From Rhodobacteraceae bacterium M382 (GTDB lineage Bacteria; Pseudomonadota; Alphaproteobacteria; Rhodobacterales; Rhodobacteraceae): a stretch of 64,000 nucleotides of DNA. Below, piece after piece: positions 37,646-46,225 of this stretch. Location: the NCBI GenBank assembly GCA_025141015.1, contig CP081098.1, positions 186,001 to 250,000 of the forward strand, given 5' to 3'. The position numbers and the translations under genes were made by a program. The first letter of the stretch is position 1, and the number at the start of each line of letters is the position of its first letter. The notes beneath the pieces were generated by a model, which was given only the letters and a program-made list of their open reading frames with translations, made no database searches and was not told the origin of the DNA.

Positions 37646-37673
37646 TTGACCTTTGGTGCTGCTGCTCTTTAAT
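37646..37673 (+). promoter_or_regulatory. Candidate promoter of hrcA-grpE
   Basis: TTGACC (37646-37651) and TTTAAT (37668-37673) are 16 bases apart, a good sigma-70-type match in the rph/hrcA divergent gap. The -10 covers the in-frame ATG at 37672, which argues that hrcA starts further down. No CIRCE inverted repeat (TTAGCACTC-N9-GAGTGCTAA) was seen here. Confidence 0.45.
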
Positions 37674-37692
37674 GGCGGAGCAGATAAAAGTG

Positions 37693-38763
37693 ATGGCAAT
37701 GGGCGACGCGAACAAAATTCTGGATGATATGAATGACAGATCGCGCGAGGTTTTTCGCACGGTTGTTGAGTCCTATCTCGAAACCGGTGACCCGGTTGGC
37801 AGTCGAACGCTGACGCGGAGCCTGAGCGAAAAGGTCAGCGCAGCGACAATTCGCAATGTAATGCAGGATCTGGAGTATCTGGGTTTGCTCGACAGCCCGC
37901 ATGTCAGCGCCGGGCGCATTCCGACCCAGATGGGGTTGCGGATGTTTGTGGACGGGCTGTTGGAGGTTGAAGATCTGAAAGCCTCGGACAGGCAAAAGAT
38001 TAACGCCACCCTAGGGTCCAACACTGCCGATGTTGGGTCTATGCTGGATCGGGTAGGGGCGGCGCTGTCAGGTGTCACGCAAGGGGCGTCTTTGGTCCTG
38101 ACGCCCAAACACGAAGCCGAAATTCGACATATCGAATTTGTGTCCCTGGCCCAGGATCGTGCATTGGTTGTTCTGGTGTTTTCGGATGGCCACGTTGAAA
38201 ACCGGGTATTCACCCCGCCTGCAGGTCAAACGCCCAGTTCAATGCGCGAGGCGGCCAACTTTCTGAATGCTCAGATCGAAGGAAAAACGTTGAGCGAAGT
38301 TTCTGGCTTGATGCGACGTGAGATCGCGGATCGTCGTCAGGAAATCGACGTTCTGGCCCAGGATCTGATCGAAAGTGGGTTTGCGGCCTGGGATAGTCAG
38401 GGGGATGATCAGGCACGGTTGATCGTTCGGGGGCGGGCGAATCTGCTGGGGGATGGGGAAAAATCCGAAGAGCTGGACCGCATCCGTGTGCTGTTTGACG
38501 ACCTGGAACGCAAGCGCGATATCGCAGAATTTCTGGAACTGACCGAAGACGGCGAGGGCGTGCGCATTTTTATCGGCTCAGAGAACAAACTTTTCTCACT
38601 TTCGGGTTCCTCTTTGGTGGTGTCTCCCTATATGAACTCTGACCGAAAGATCATTGGTGCTGTCGGCGTGATTGGGCCGACTCGCCTGAATTATGGACGG
38701 ATCGTGCCGATTGTGGACTACACGGCGCAACTGGTTGGAAAGCTGCTTTCCGATCGGAGTTAG
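37693..38763 (+). CDS. hrcA: Heat-inducible transcription repressor HrcA
   Basis: A repressor of about 356 residues that binds CIRCE elements and controls groESL or dnaK genes. The winged helix is clear: [33 protein letters not shown], then [19 protein letters not shown]. The C-terminal [21 protein letters not shown] is a family motif. The start is uncertain: ATGs at 37672, 37693 and 37699 are in frame. The first lies in a likely -10 element, and GGAG sits 12 bases before 37693. grpE follows after 9 bases, so the two are co-transcribed. Confidence 0.92.
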   Translation: MAMGDANKILDDMNDRSREVFRTVVESYLETGDPVGSRTLTRSLSEKVSAATIRNVMQDLEYLGLLDSPHVSAGRIPTQMGLRMFVDGLLEVEDLKASDRQKINATLGSNTADVGSMLDRVGAALSGVTQGASLVLTPKHEAEIRHIEFVSLAQDRALVVLVFSDGHVENRVFTPPAGQTPSSMREAANFLNAQIEGKTLSEVSGLMRREIADRRQEIDVLAQDLIESGFAAWDSQGDDQARLIVRGRANLLGDGEKSEELDRIRVLFDDLERKRDIAEFLELTEDGEGVRIFIGSENKLFSLSGSSLVVSPYMNSDRKIIGAVGVIGPTRLNYGRIVPIVDYTAQLVGKLLSDRS

Positions 38764-38772
38764 AGGTGAAAG

Positions 38773-39333
38773 ATGGCAGAGCCCAAGACTGAAGAGTTTC
38801 TGGACGATATCGATACTGCAGAAGCCGAAGAGCTGGCTGAAGAGTTTGCCGAGATTGACGAGGCAGAGTTGGAGCTGGAATCGCTAAAGGCCGAACGGGA
38901 CGAATTCAAAGACCGTTTCATGCGTGCATTGGCGGATGCGGAAAATTCCCGTAAACGCGGTGACAAGGCACGGCGTGATGCCGAGCAGTACGGCGGATCA
39001 AAGTTGGCCCGGGACATGCTGCCGGTTTATGACAACATGAAACGCGCGTTGGAAACTGCAACTGATGAACAGCGCGAAGTGTCAGGTGCCCTGATCGAAG
39101 GCATCGAACTGACCATGCGGGCGTTGCGCGATGTGTTCGGCAAGCACGGCGTTCAGGTGATCACGCCTGAGGTCGGTGATCGCTTTGACCCGCAGTTCCA
39201 CGAAGCGATGTTCGAAGCGCCGCTTCCTGGGACAAAAGCTGGCGACATCATTCAGGTGTCGGCTGAAGGCTTTATGTTGCATGATCGGTTGCTGCGCCCG
39301 GCCCAGGTTGGCGTGTCTTCCAACCCAGGTTGA
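38773..39333 (+). CDS. grpE: Nucleotide exchange factor GrpE
   Basis: A 186-residue co-chaperone that releases ADP from DnaK. The N-terminal 40 residues are very acidic, followed by a long coiled coil (about 35-95) with LKAERDEFKDRFMRALADAENSRKR and the C-terminal beta domain including GVQVITPEVGDRFDPQFHEAMFEAP. It lies in an operon with hrcA. Two hairpins and a separate terminator follow at 39341-39423. Confidence 0.95.
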   Translation: MAEPKTEEFLDDIDTAEAEELAEEFAEIDEAELELESLKAERDEFKDRFMRALADAENSRKRGDKARRDAEQYGGSKLARDMLPVYDNMKRALETATDEQREVSGALIEGIELTMRALRDVFGKHGVQVITPEVGDRFDPQFHEAMFEAPLPGTKAGDIIQVSAEGFMLHDRLLRPAQVGVSSNPG

Positions 39334-39340
39334 GTTCAAC

Positions 39341-39395
39341 GCATCCGGAGGATGCGTGCCTTCGGCGAAGGTGTTTTTAACCAGAAAGAAGCAGG
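39341..39395 (+). repeat. Two-hairpin 3' repeat element, copy C (after grpE)
   Basis: Eight bases after the grpE stop lie GCATCC-gga-GGATGC (39341-39355) and CCTTC-ggc-GAAGG (39359-39371), then the constant tail TTTTTAACCAGAAAGAAGCA. The copies at 45352 and 47854 have the same order of two short stems plus tail, but different stem bases. Conserved architecture with changed stems suggests selection for RNA structure. Confidence 0.65.
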
Positions 39396-39423
39396 GGCAG
39401 GCACCAGGCCGGGCCCCTGTTTT
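39392..39423 (+). terminator. Terminator of hrcA-grpE
   Basis: CAGGGGC (39392-39398) pairs with GCCCCTG (39413-39419), then TTTTG. It overlaps the end of repeat copy C and stops short of the converging mutS stop at 39425. Confidence 0.75.
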
Positions 39424-39424
39424 G

Positions 39425-42064
39425 TTATTTGCTGGCGGTTTCTTTCAGCTTGTAGAGAATTTCCAGCGCCTCGCGCGGGGACAGGTGATCGGGATGGATC
39501 TCTTCCAGAAGAGTTTCTACGGGCGAAGGACCTTTTGGGGCGGCAGGTTGCGTCGGAGGTGCGGCGGCAAACAGCGGCAGGTCGTCAATCCGAACCTGTC
39601 CACCGGTGCCTTCGCGGCTGCTTTGTTCCAACATGTCCAGCACGTCGCGCGCGCGGGCAACGACGCTGGGTGGTAGACCGGCGAGCTGGGCGACCTGTAC
39701 CCCATATGATCGGTCGGCAGCACCCTTGCGAACCTCGTGCAGGAAGATCACCTCGCCTTCCCATTCCTTGACGGTGACGGTCGCATTGTCGACACCGGGC
39801 AGTTTATTGGCCAGCTGAGTGAGCTCGTGATAATGGGTGGCAAACAGCGCGCGGGACTGGTTGGATTCGTGAAGATGTTCGAGCGTGGCCCAGGCGATGG
39901 ACAACCCGTCGTAGGTGGCGGTGCCGCGACCGATTTCGTCCAAGATCACCAAGGCGCGGTCGTCCGCCTGGTTGAGGATCGCGGCGGTTTCCACCATTTC
40001 CACCATGAATGTCGACCGGCCACGTGCCAGATCATCCGAGGCACCCACGCGGCTGAACAATTGGCTGACAACTCCGATATGGGCGTCTTCGGCCGGAACA
40101 TAGCTGCCCATTTGCGCAAGCAAAGCAATGAGAGCATTTTGGCGCAGGAAGGTTGATTTACCGGCCATGTTGGGACCGGTCAGCAACCATATTGCAGCAC
40201 CGTCTTGCGCTGTCAGATCACAGTCATTGGCCACAAACGATTCGCCAGCCTGTTGCCGCAACGCGCGCTCTACCACTGGGTGACGACCGCCGATGACACT
40301 GAAGGCGCGGGTATCGTCAATTCTGGGACGGCACCAGTTTTCCCCGTTTGCTATATCTGCCAATGCGGTGAGCAGGTCGAGCTCCGCCAGACCCCGCGCA
40401 GCAAGGTTCAGGCGCGCGGATTGCTCCAGAATGGCACCCGAAAGCACAGAATAGAGTCGCTTTTCTATCTCCAGCGCCAGATTGCCGGCATTCAGGATCT
40501 TGGTTTCAATCTCGCTGAGTTCGACTGTCGTAAACCGCACCTGATTGGCAGTGGTCTGACGATGAATATAGGTTTCGTTCAGCGGTTCGCCCAACATCTT
40601 GGCGGCATGGGTGGCGGTGGTTTCGATGAAGTAGCCAAGCACATTGTTGTGCTTGATCTTGAGCGAGGTAATGCCTGTGTGTTCAGCATACTTTTGTTGA
40701 AAGCTGGCAATCACCGACCGGCCTTCGTCGCGCAGGGTTCGGGCCTCGTCCAATTCGCTGTCATATCCAGGCGCGATGAATCCACCATCGCGCGTCATTA
40801 GTGGAGGTTCAGCGACCAGCGCGGCATCCAGCAGCTCCAGCAATTCGTCAAACCCTTGCAGGTCGCTGGTGGCCTGGGCGATCAGAGCTGGCAACTCCAT
40901 ATCATCACAGGAGGCGGCGATAGCTTCGGCCTGTGTCAGGGCATTGCGGATCGCGGCCAAATCACGGGGTCCGGCCCGGTCCAAGGCGAGCCGGGACAGG
41001 GCACGGTCCAGATCAGGGGTTTTGCGTAGGGCATCCCGCAATTGCGCCGAATGTGCGGATTGATCGACGCAGAAATCCAATGCAGCCAGTCGGGCGTGGA
41101 TGACGTCCAGATTACGCGATGGGCTGGACATGCGTTGTTCCAAAAGGCGGGCTCCGCTGGGGGTAACGGTGCGGTCCACCACCGACAGAAGTGAGCCGAA
41201 TTTTTCCCCTGACAACGACCGGGTCAATTCCAGATTGCGCCGGGTGGCAGCGTCGATCTGAACAACGCGATCTTCGGACTCCTGCTGCGGTGGTTGCAGC
41301 AGGGGAAGTTTGCCTTTTTGGGTGATTTCCAGATAATCAACCAGCGCGCCCATCGCCGAAAGTTCCGCCCGGTTGAACGAACCGAACCCTTCGAGCGACC
41401 CGACCTTGAACAACTCACACAGTCGAGTTTCGGCGGAGACGCTGTCAAAGCTCGATTTACCCAACGGGGTCAAGGGAACCTTGTGTTCGTCGGCCAGAGG
41501 GCGAAGTCTCTGATATACTGGCTCGTCCAGGACCAACAGTTCGGATGGGGCCAACCGTGCCAGTTCCGGACTCAGCCGGACAGGGGCCACGGGCATCACA
41601 TGAAACGCGCCGGTCGAGATATCCGCCCAGGCCAACGCAGCACCGGCGCGCAGTTCGGAATAGGCAACAAGGAAATTGTGCCGGCGGGCATCCAGCAGTG
41701 CGTCTTCGGTCAAGGTACCAGGAGTGACCAGGCGTACTACGTCGCGCTTCACGACAGCCTTGTACCCGCGTTTTTTGGCTTCGGCGGGGCTTTCCAACTG
41801 TTCGCCAACGGCCACGCGGAACCCTTTGCGGATCAGGGTCAGCAGATACCCGTTAGCGGCATGTACGGGAACGCCGCACATCGGGATGTCTTCGCCTTCG
41901 TGCTTGCCGCGTTTGGTCAGCGCAATGTCCAACGCCTCGGCGGCATTCACCGCGTCATCAAAAAACATCTCGTAAAAATCGCCCATCCGGTAGAACAGCA
42001 ATGCGTCCGGATATTGCGCCTTGATGTCGAGATATTGTGCCATCATCGGCGTGACTGTTGACAA
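39425..42064 (-). CDS. mutS: DNA mismatch repair protein MutS
   Basis: An 879-residue mismatch-recognition ATPase. The DNA-reading motif Phe30-Tyr-Glu32 (GDFYEMF) is near the N-terminus. Walker A is TGPNMAGKSTFLRQ, and ALVILDEIGRGTATYDGLSIAW gives Walker B with the signature loop. The TTG at 42064 is taken as start: GGAG stands 8 bases upstream and the product begins MSTVTPMMAQYL. An in-frame ATG lies 6 codons further in. The frame stays open for another 438 codons antisense to maeB, without family content. It is divergent from maeB. Confidence 0.95.
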   Translation of the reverse strand: MSTVTPMMAQYLDIKAQYPDALLFYRMGDFYEMFFDDAVNAAEALDIALTKRGKHEGEDIPMCGVPVHAANGYLLTLIRKGFRVAVGEQLESPAEAKKRGYKAVVKRDVVRLVTPGTLTEDALLDARRHNFLVAYSELRAGAALAWADISTGAFHVMPVAPVRLSPELARLAPSELLVLDEPVYQRLRPLADEHKVPLTPLGKSSFDSVSAETRLCELFKVGSLEGFGSFNRAELSAMGALVDYLEITQKGKLPLLQPPQQESEDRVVQIDAATRRNLELTRSLSGEKFGSLLSVVDRTVTPSGARLLEQRMSSPSRNLDVIHARLAALDFCVDQSAHSAQLRDALRKTPDLDRALSRLALDRAGPRDLAAIRNALTQAEAIAASCDDMELPALIAQATSDLQGFDELLELLDAALVAEPPLMTRDGGFIAPGYDSELDEARTLRDEGRSVIASFQQKYAEHTGITSLKIKHNNVLGYFIETTATHAAKMLGEPLNETYIHRQTTANQVRFTTVELSEIETKILNAGNLALEIEKRLYSVLSGAILEQSARLNLAARGLAELDLLTALADIANGENWCRPRIDDTRAFSVIGGRHPVVERALRQQAGESFVANDCDLTAQDGAAIWLLTGPNMAGKSTFLRQNALIALLAQMGSYVPAEDAHIGVVSQLFSRVGASDDLARGRSTFMVEMVETAAILNQADDRALVILDEIGRGTATYDGLSIAWATLEHLHESNQSRALFATHYHELTQLANKLPGVDNATVTVKEWEGEVIFLHEVRKGAADRSYGVQVAQLAGLPPSVVARARDVLDMLEQSSREGTGGQVRIDDLPLFAAAPPTQPAAPKGPSPVETLLEEIHPDHLSPREALEILYKLKETASK

Positions 42065-42208
42065 AGGTCTATTCTCCGCTGTGCTGATCGGCGCGACCTT
42101 ACAAATCCCCTGCCTGCGGCGAAAGGCGAAAACGTATTGTGATTGTGACCCAGCGTTCACTGGGGTATTAGGCAAAAAGCCCGAGTTTGCAGAAGAACGA
42201 CACATCCC

Positions 42209-44464
42209 ATGCCAAAAGCGAAGATCACCAACGAAGAGGCGCTGGCCTTTCACCTCGACCCGACCCCCGGAAAATGGGAGGTGCAGGCAACGGTTCCGAT
42301 GACCACACAGCGCGACCTGTCGCTGGCCTATTCCCCTGGTGTGGCTGTTCCGTGCGAGGCGATCGCTGAAAACCCGGAAACCGCGTATGATTACACCAAC
42401 AAAGGTAATCTTGTTGCGGTGATTTCCAACGGGACAGCGGTTTTGGGTCTGGGCAATCTGGGCGCGTTGGGGTCCAAGCCGGTTATGGAAGGGAAATCCG
42501 TTCTCTTCAAACGCTTTGCTGATGTGAATTCGATCGACATTGAGCTGGATACAGAAGACCCGGATGAATTCTGCAATGCCGTGCGTCTGATGGGGCCAAC
42601 CTTTGGTGGCATCAATCTCGAAGATATCAAGGCACCTGAGTGTTTCATCATTGAACAACGTCTCAAGGAAGAGATGGATATTCCGGTCTTTCACGACGAT
42701 CAGCACGGCACGGCGGTGATCTGCGCCGCGGGTCTGCTGAATGCGTTGAAAATCTCGGGCAAAAAGATCGAAGACGTCAAAATCGTCTTGAATGGGGCAG
42801 GGGCAGCGGGCATCGCCTGTATCGAACTGCTCAAAGCGATGGGCGCGCGGCACGAAAACTGTATCGTCTGCGACACCAAGGGCGTGATCTATCAAGGTCG
42901 TACAGAGGGCATGAACCAATGGAAATCGGCCCATGCGATCACCACCGAATTGCGGTCTCTTGAGGACGCAATGAAGGGTGCAGATGTGTTCCTGGGTGTG
43001 TCTGTCAAAGGCGCTGTAACCCAGGATATGGTTGCAAGCATGGCTGACAATCCGGTGATCTTTGCCATGGCCAACCCTGATCCGGAGATCACCCCGGAAG
43101 AAGCACATGAAGTCCGCGTGGATGCCATCGTTGCGACCGGTCGGTCGGATTATCCCAACCAGGTCAATAACGTTCTGGGCTTCCCCTATCTGTTCCGCGG
43201 TGCGTTGGATATTCACGCCCGTGCAATTAATGACGAAATGAAAATCGCCTGTGCTCATGCGTTGGCCAACCTCGCGCGCGAGGATGTGCCGGACGAAGTG
43301 GCCATGGCCTATGGCAAATCGCTGACCTTTGGTCGTGACTACATCATTCCGACGCCGTTCGACCCGCGCCTGATCCACCGGATCCCACCAGCTGTGGCCA
43401 GGGCCGGGATGGATACAGGGGCTGCGCGGCGTCCGATCATTGACATGGACGCCTATGAGCTGAGTCTGAAATCCCGCATGGATCCGACCGCGAGCATCCT
43501 GCGCGGTCTAAACGCCCGTGCCCGGTCAGCCCAACGCCGTATGATCTTTGCCGAAGGTGACGATCCTCGTGTGTTGCGTGCGGCTGTGACTTATCAACGC
43601 TCCGGCTTTGGCAAGGCAATGGTTGTTGGTCGCGCCGACGAGGTGAAGCAGAAGCTTGAAGCCGCAGGTCTGGCGGATGCGGTACGTGAGCTGGAGGTTA
43701 TCAACGCAGCCAACACCCAGCATTTGGATGTGTACAAGAGTTTCCTGTATAAGCGCCTTCAGCGCAAAGGCTTCGACCAGAAGGACATTCACCGTCTCGC
43801 CGCCCGCGATCGACATGTGTTCTCGGCATTGATGCTGGCGCACGGGCATGGCGACGGTCTGGTAACAGGCGCGACCCGCAAATCTGCGCATGTGATGGAT
43901 CGGATTGACCATGTCTTTGATGCTGATGCCGCGCACGGTGCCGCTGGGGTCACAGCTCTGTTGCACAAGGGAAAAATCGTTCTGATCGGTGATACCCTGG
44001 TACATGAATGGCCCGACGAAAATGATCTGGCCAATATTGCAGAACGGGCTGCTGCAGTTGCCCGCCATATGGGCCTAGAGCCTCGCGTGGCCTTTGTCAG
44101 CTTCTCGACCTTTGGATATCCGGTATCGGAACGGGCCGAGAAAATGCACCTGGCGCCGGATGTTCTTGCCGCCCGTGGTGTTGATTTCGAATTTGAAGGC
44201 GAAATGACCGTTGATGTCGCGCTGAACGCACATCAACAGGCGGGCTATCCCTTCTCGCGCCTGACTGGACCTGCAAACATCCTCATTGTCCCCGCGCGGC
44301 ACTCGGCCAGCATTTCGACCAAGCTGATGCAGGAAATGGGCGGCGCCACCGTGATCGGCCCGATCCTCAGCGGGATCGACAAACCGATCCAGATTTGTTC
44401 CACAGGCGCAACCGCAAATGACATTCTGAACATGGCGGTTTTGGCCTCATGTGACATCGGTTAA
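42209..44464 (+). CDS. maeB: NADP-dependent malic enzyme with phosphotransacetylase-like domain
   Basis: A 751-residue two-domain enzyme. The N-terminal 430 residues are malic enzyme: LSLAYSPGVAVPCEAI, PVFHDDQHGTAVICAAGLL and a dinucleotide motif VLNGAGAAGIACIELL. The C-terminal 320 residues resemble phosphate acetyltransferase (RRMIFAEGDDPRVLRAAV), which in this family is regulatory and binds acetyl-CoA rather than catalytic. It makes pyruvate and NADPH from malate in the cytoplasm, supplying gluconeogenic and biosynthetic needs. NADP preference is assumed from the multi-domain type. The sugar-kinase gene starts 3 bases after the stop. Confidence 0.94.
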   Translation: MPKAKITNEEALAFHLDPTPGKWEVQATVPMTTQRDLSLAYSPGVAVPCEAIAENPETAYDYTNKGNLVAVISNGTAVLGLGNLGALGSKPVMEGKSVLFKRFADVNSIDIELDTEDPDEFCNAVRLMGPTFGGINLEDIKAPECFIIEQRLKEEMDIPVFHDDQHGTAVICAAGLLNALKISGKKIEDVKIVLNGAGAAGIACIELLKAMGARHENCIVCDTKGVIYQGRTEGMNQWKSAHAITTELRSLEDAMKGADVFLGVSVKGAVTQDMVASMADNPVIFAMANPDPEITPEEAHEVRVDAIVATGRSDYPNQVNNVLGFPYLFRGALDIHARAINDEMKIACAHALANLAREDVPDEVAMAYGKSLTFGRDYIIPTPFDPRLIHRIPPAVARAGMDTGAARRPIIDMDAYELSLKSRMDPTASILRGLNARARSAQRRMIFAEGDDPRVLRAAVTYQRSGFGKAMVVGRADEVKQKLEAAGLADAVRELEVINAANTQHLDVYKSFLYKRLQRKGFDQKDIHRLAARDRHVFSALMLAHGHGDGLVTGATRKSAHVMDRIDHVFDADAAHGAAGVTALLHKGKIVLIGDTLVHEWPDENDLANIAERAAAVARHMGLEPRVAFVSFSTFGYPVSERAEKMHLAPDVLAARGVDFEFEGEMTVDVALNAHQQAGYPFSRLTGPANILIVPARHSASISTKLMQEMGGATVIGPILSGIDKPIQICSTGATANDILNMAVLASCDIG

Positions 44465-44467
44465 ACC

Positions 44468-45340
44468 ATGGCGATCTGGAACCTCGGCTCGATCAATGCG
44501 GACATGGTGTATACTATGCCGCACCTGCCGACAGCAGGTGAAACTTTGGCCGCGACGGCGTTGGATCAGTTTCTTGGTGGCAAGGGAGCCAACACGTCCG
44601 TGGCAGCCGCCCGTGCCGGATCCCTCGCGCACCATATTGGTGCCGTCGGACCGGATGGTAAATGGGCTGTCGATCGTCTTACGGAATATGGGGTCGACAC
44701 CCGACATATCGCGCAGATTGACGTTCCTACCGGTCATGCAATCATTGCAGTAGATCAACAGGGGGAAAATCAGATCATCCTGTATTCAGGAGCCAATCAG
44801 AAGATAGACCAGAACTCTTTGAAACAGGCTCTAACTGAGGCGAATGCGGGCGATATTCTTGTCATGCAGAACGAAACAAACCTGCAGGTCGACGCTGCAC
44901 GAATGGCCCGAGGTTTGGGGTTAAATGTTTGTTATGCTGCTGCGCCATTTGATGAAGTGGCGGTTCAGGCCGTGCTCCCTTACCTTGATTTCCTGATCCT
45001 GAATCAAGTTGAAGCGGCGCAACTGGAACGATCCACGGGAAAAACACCGGATGCGCTGGGCGTGTCTGATGTGATCATGACCCTGGGTGCCCGTGGTGCC
45101 CGCCACATAGATGGCAATACGGGCGTGATTCATGATATTCCCGCGCTTCCCGTAACGGCTGTGGATACCACAGGTGCCGGCGATACGTTCACTGGGTATG
45201 TCTTGTCGGGTTTGGATCGTGGTCTGCCAATGGTCAATGCCATGGCCCAGGCCAATCGTGCTGCTGCTCTTATGGTAACACGCCATGGTACCGCAGACGT
45301 TATTCCAGATCTCAAGGACGTGCTTGACGCCCGTTTCTGA
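44468..45340 (+). CDS. rbsK: PfkB-family sugar kinase (ribokinase-like)
   Basis: A 290-residue kinase of the ribokinase family. The N-terminal FLGGKGANTSVAAARAG is the PfkB first signature (GGKGAN, where ribokinases keep the Gly-Lys-Gly-Ala-Asn). DTTGAGDTFTGYVLSGL is the second, with the catalytic Asp and anion hole. The protein is slightly short (ribokinase is near 305) but complete. It follows maeB by 3 bases. Substrate is inferred as ribose or a related sugar; a purine nucleoside or other pentose is possible. Confidence 0.8.
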   Translation: MAIWNLGSINADMVYTMPHLPTAGETLAATALDQFLGGKGANTSVAAARAGSLAHHIGAVGPDGKWAVDRLTEYGVDTRHIAQIDVPTGHAIIAVDQQGENQIILYSGANQKIDQNSLKQALTEANAGDILVMQNETNLQVDAARMARGLGLNVCYAAAPFDEVAVQAVLPYLDFLILNQVEAAQLERSTGKTPDALGVSDVIMTLGARGARHIDGNTGVIHDIPALPVTAVDTTGAGDTFTGYVLSGLDRGLPMVNAMAQANRAAALMVTRHGTADVIPDLKDVLDARF

Positions 45341-45351
45341 TGATCTGAATG

Positions 45352-45418
45352 TGCTTCTTTCTGGTCAAAAATACCTCGGGGTGAATTGGCCAAAGGCCAA
45401 GAGGGGCAGCGCCCCTTT
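45352..45418 (-). repeat. Two-hairpin 3' repeat element, copy A (after msrA)
   Basis: On the minus strand, right after the msrA stop, come GGGGC-gct-GCCCC, TTGGCC-ttt-GGCCAA, then CCCCGAGGTATTTTTGACCAGAAAGAAGCA. It matches copy B (47854-47920) in inverted orientation with about two differences over 67 bases. It lies between the converging rbsK-like and msrA genes and probably helps end msrA transcription. Confidence 0.8.
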
Positions 45419-46082
45419 AGTACCCTTTGGCAAAAGGCGCGGCCTCTCCCCATAATTCCCGTACGCGCTTGTCCCTGCCACAGGCCTGGCGGTACCGTTT
45501 GTAAGCAGCGGCCTGACGTTTTGGCCCAAACCGGGTGAACACCAGATTGGTCCCCTTGTAATAGTCCTGATGATAGTCTTCGGCTTCGTAAAATGGGGCA
45601 CTGGACAGAACAGGTGTCACAATGGCTTGTCCCAAATCCTTCTGTGCTTTTGCGATAGCTTGATCCGCCAGCGACTTTTCCTGACTATTGGAGACAAAAA
45701 TCGCCGTTCGATAGCTTTCTCCGCGATCACAAAACTGTCCGCCTGCATCGGTTGGATCCACTGATCTCAGAAACAGCGACAACAGGGTTTCACGACTGAC
45801 CTGATCTGCATCAAAGGTAATCTGAACAGCTTCGTAATGCCCTGTCCCGCCTTTGGTTACGTCCTTGTAGGTCGGATTGCCGGTCTTCCCACCGGTATAT
45901 CCGGACACGGCCCCGATTACACCGGGCACCCCTTCGAAATCGCTTTCAACGCACCAGAAGCAACCCCCGGCCACGGTGAGTGCTTCGGGCGACTTGGCCT
46001 GGGCGTCCTGTGCATCCAGGATGCTGGCCAGACCCATTAGAATCGTTAGGGCCAAAGGCTTCAGTGTTTCGCTCAGCTGCAT
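45417..46082 (-). CDS. msrA: Peptide methionine sulfoxide reductase MsrA, exported
   Basis: A 221-residue enzyme reducing methionine-S-sulfoxide. The catalytic motif AGGCFWCVESDFEGV places the active Cys at 41. GYTGGKTGNPTYKDVTKGGTGHYEAVQ is a family hallmark, and the C-terminal QACGRDKRVRELWG may hold a resolving Cys. Unlike cytoplasmic MsrA, it carries an N-terminal hydrophobic stretch ALTILMGLASILDAQDAQA that looks like a signal peptide, so it may act in the periplasm. The ATG at 46082 has GGAG 6 bases upstream; in-frame ATGs at 46094 and 46118 remain possible. Its stop abuts repeat copy A. Confidence 0.88.
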   Translation of the reverse strand: MQLSETLKPLALTILMGLASILDAQDAQAKSPEALTVAGGCFWCVESDFEGVPGVIGAVSGYTGGKTGNPTYKDVTKGGTGHYEAVQITFDADQVSRETLLSLFLRSVDPTDAGGQFCDRGESYRTAIFVSNSQEKSLADQAIAKAQKDLGQAIVTPVLSSAPFYEAEDYHQDYYKGTNLVFTRFGPKRQAAAYKRYRQACGRDKRVRELWGEAAPFAKGY

Positions 46083-46225
46083 ATCCGACTCCATTTTCTG
46101 GCAGGTTGGATCAGACACGGGACACTGGCAATTCTCAGACGTGCAAGGTCACGCAGTGGTGATCCTGTTTTACCACTTGGAAATTGGATCCAATCCACCT
46201 AGCGTGCCGCCGCAAGGAGGATCTC

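Noticed and set aside
42065-43378. 438-codon leftward extension of the mutS frame, antisense to the malic enzyme gene
   Set aside because: No MutS homology before the TTG and strong maeB coding on the other strand; long antisense frames are common at this base composition.
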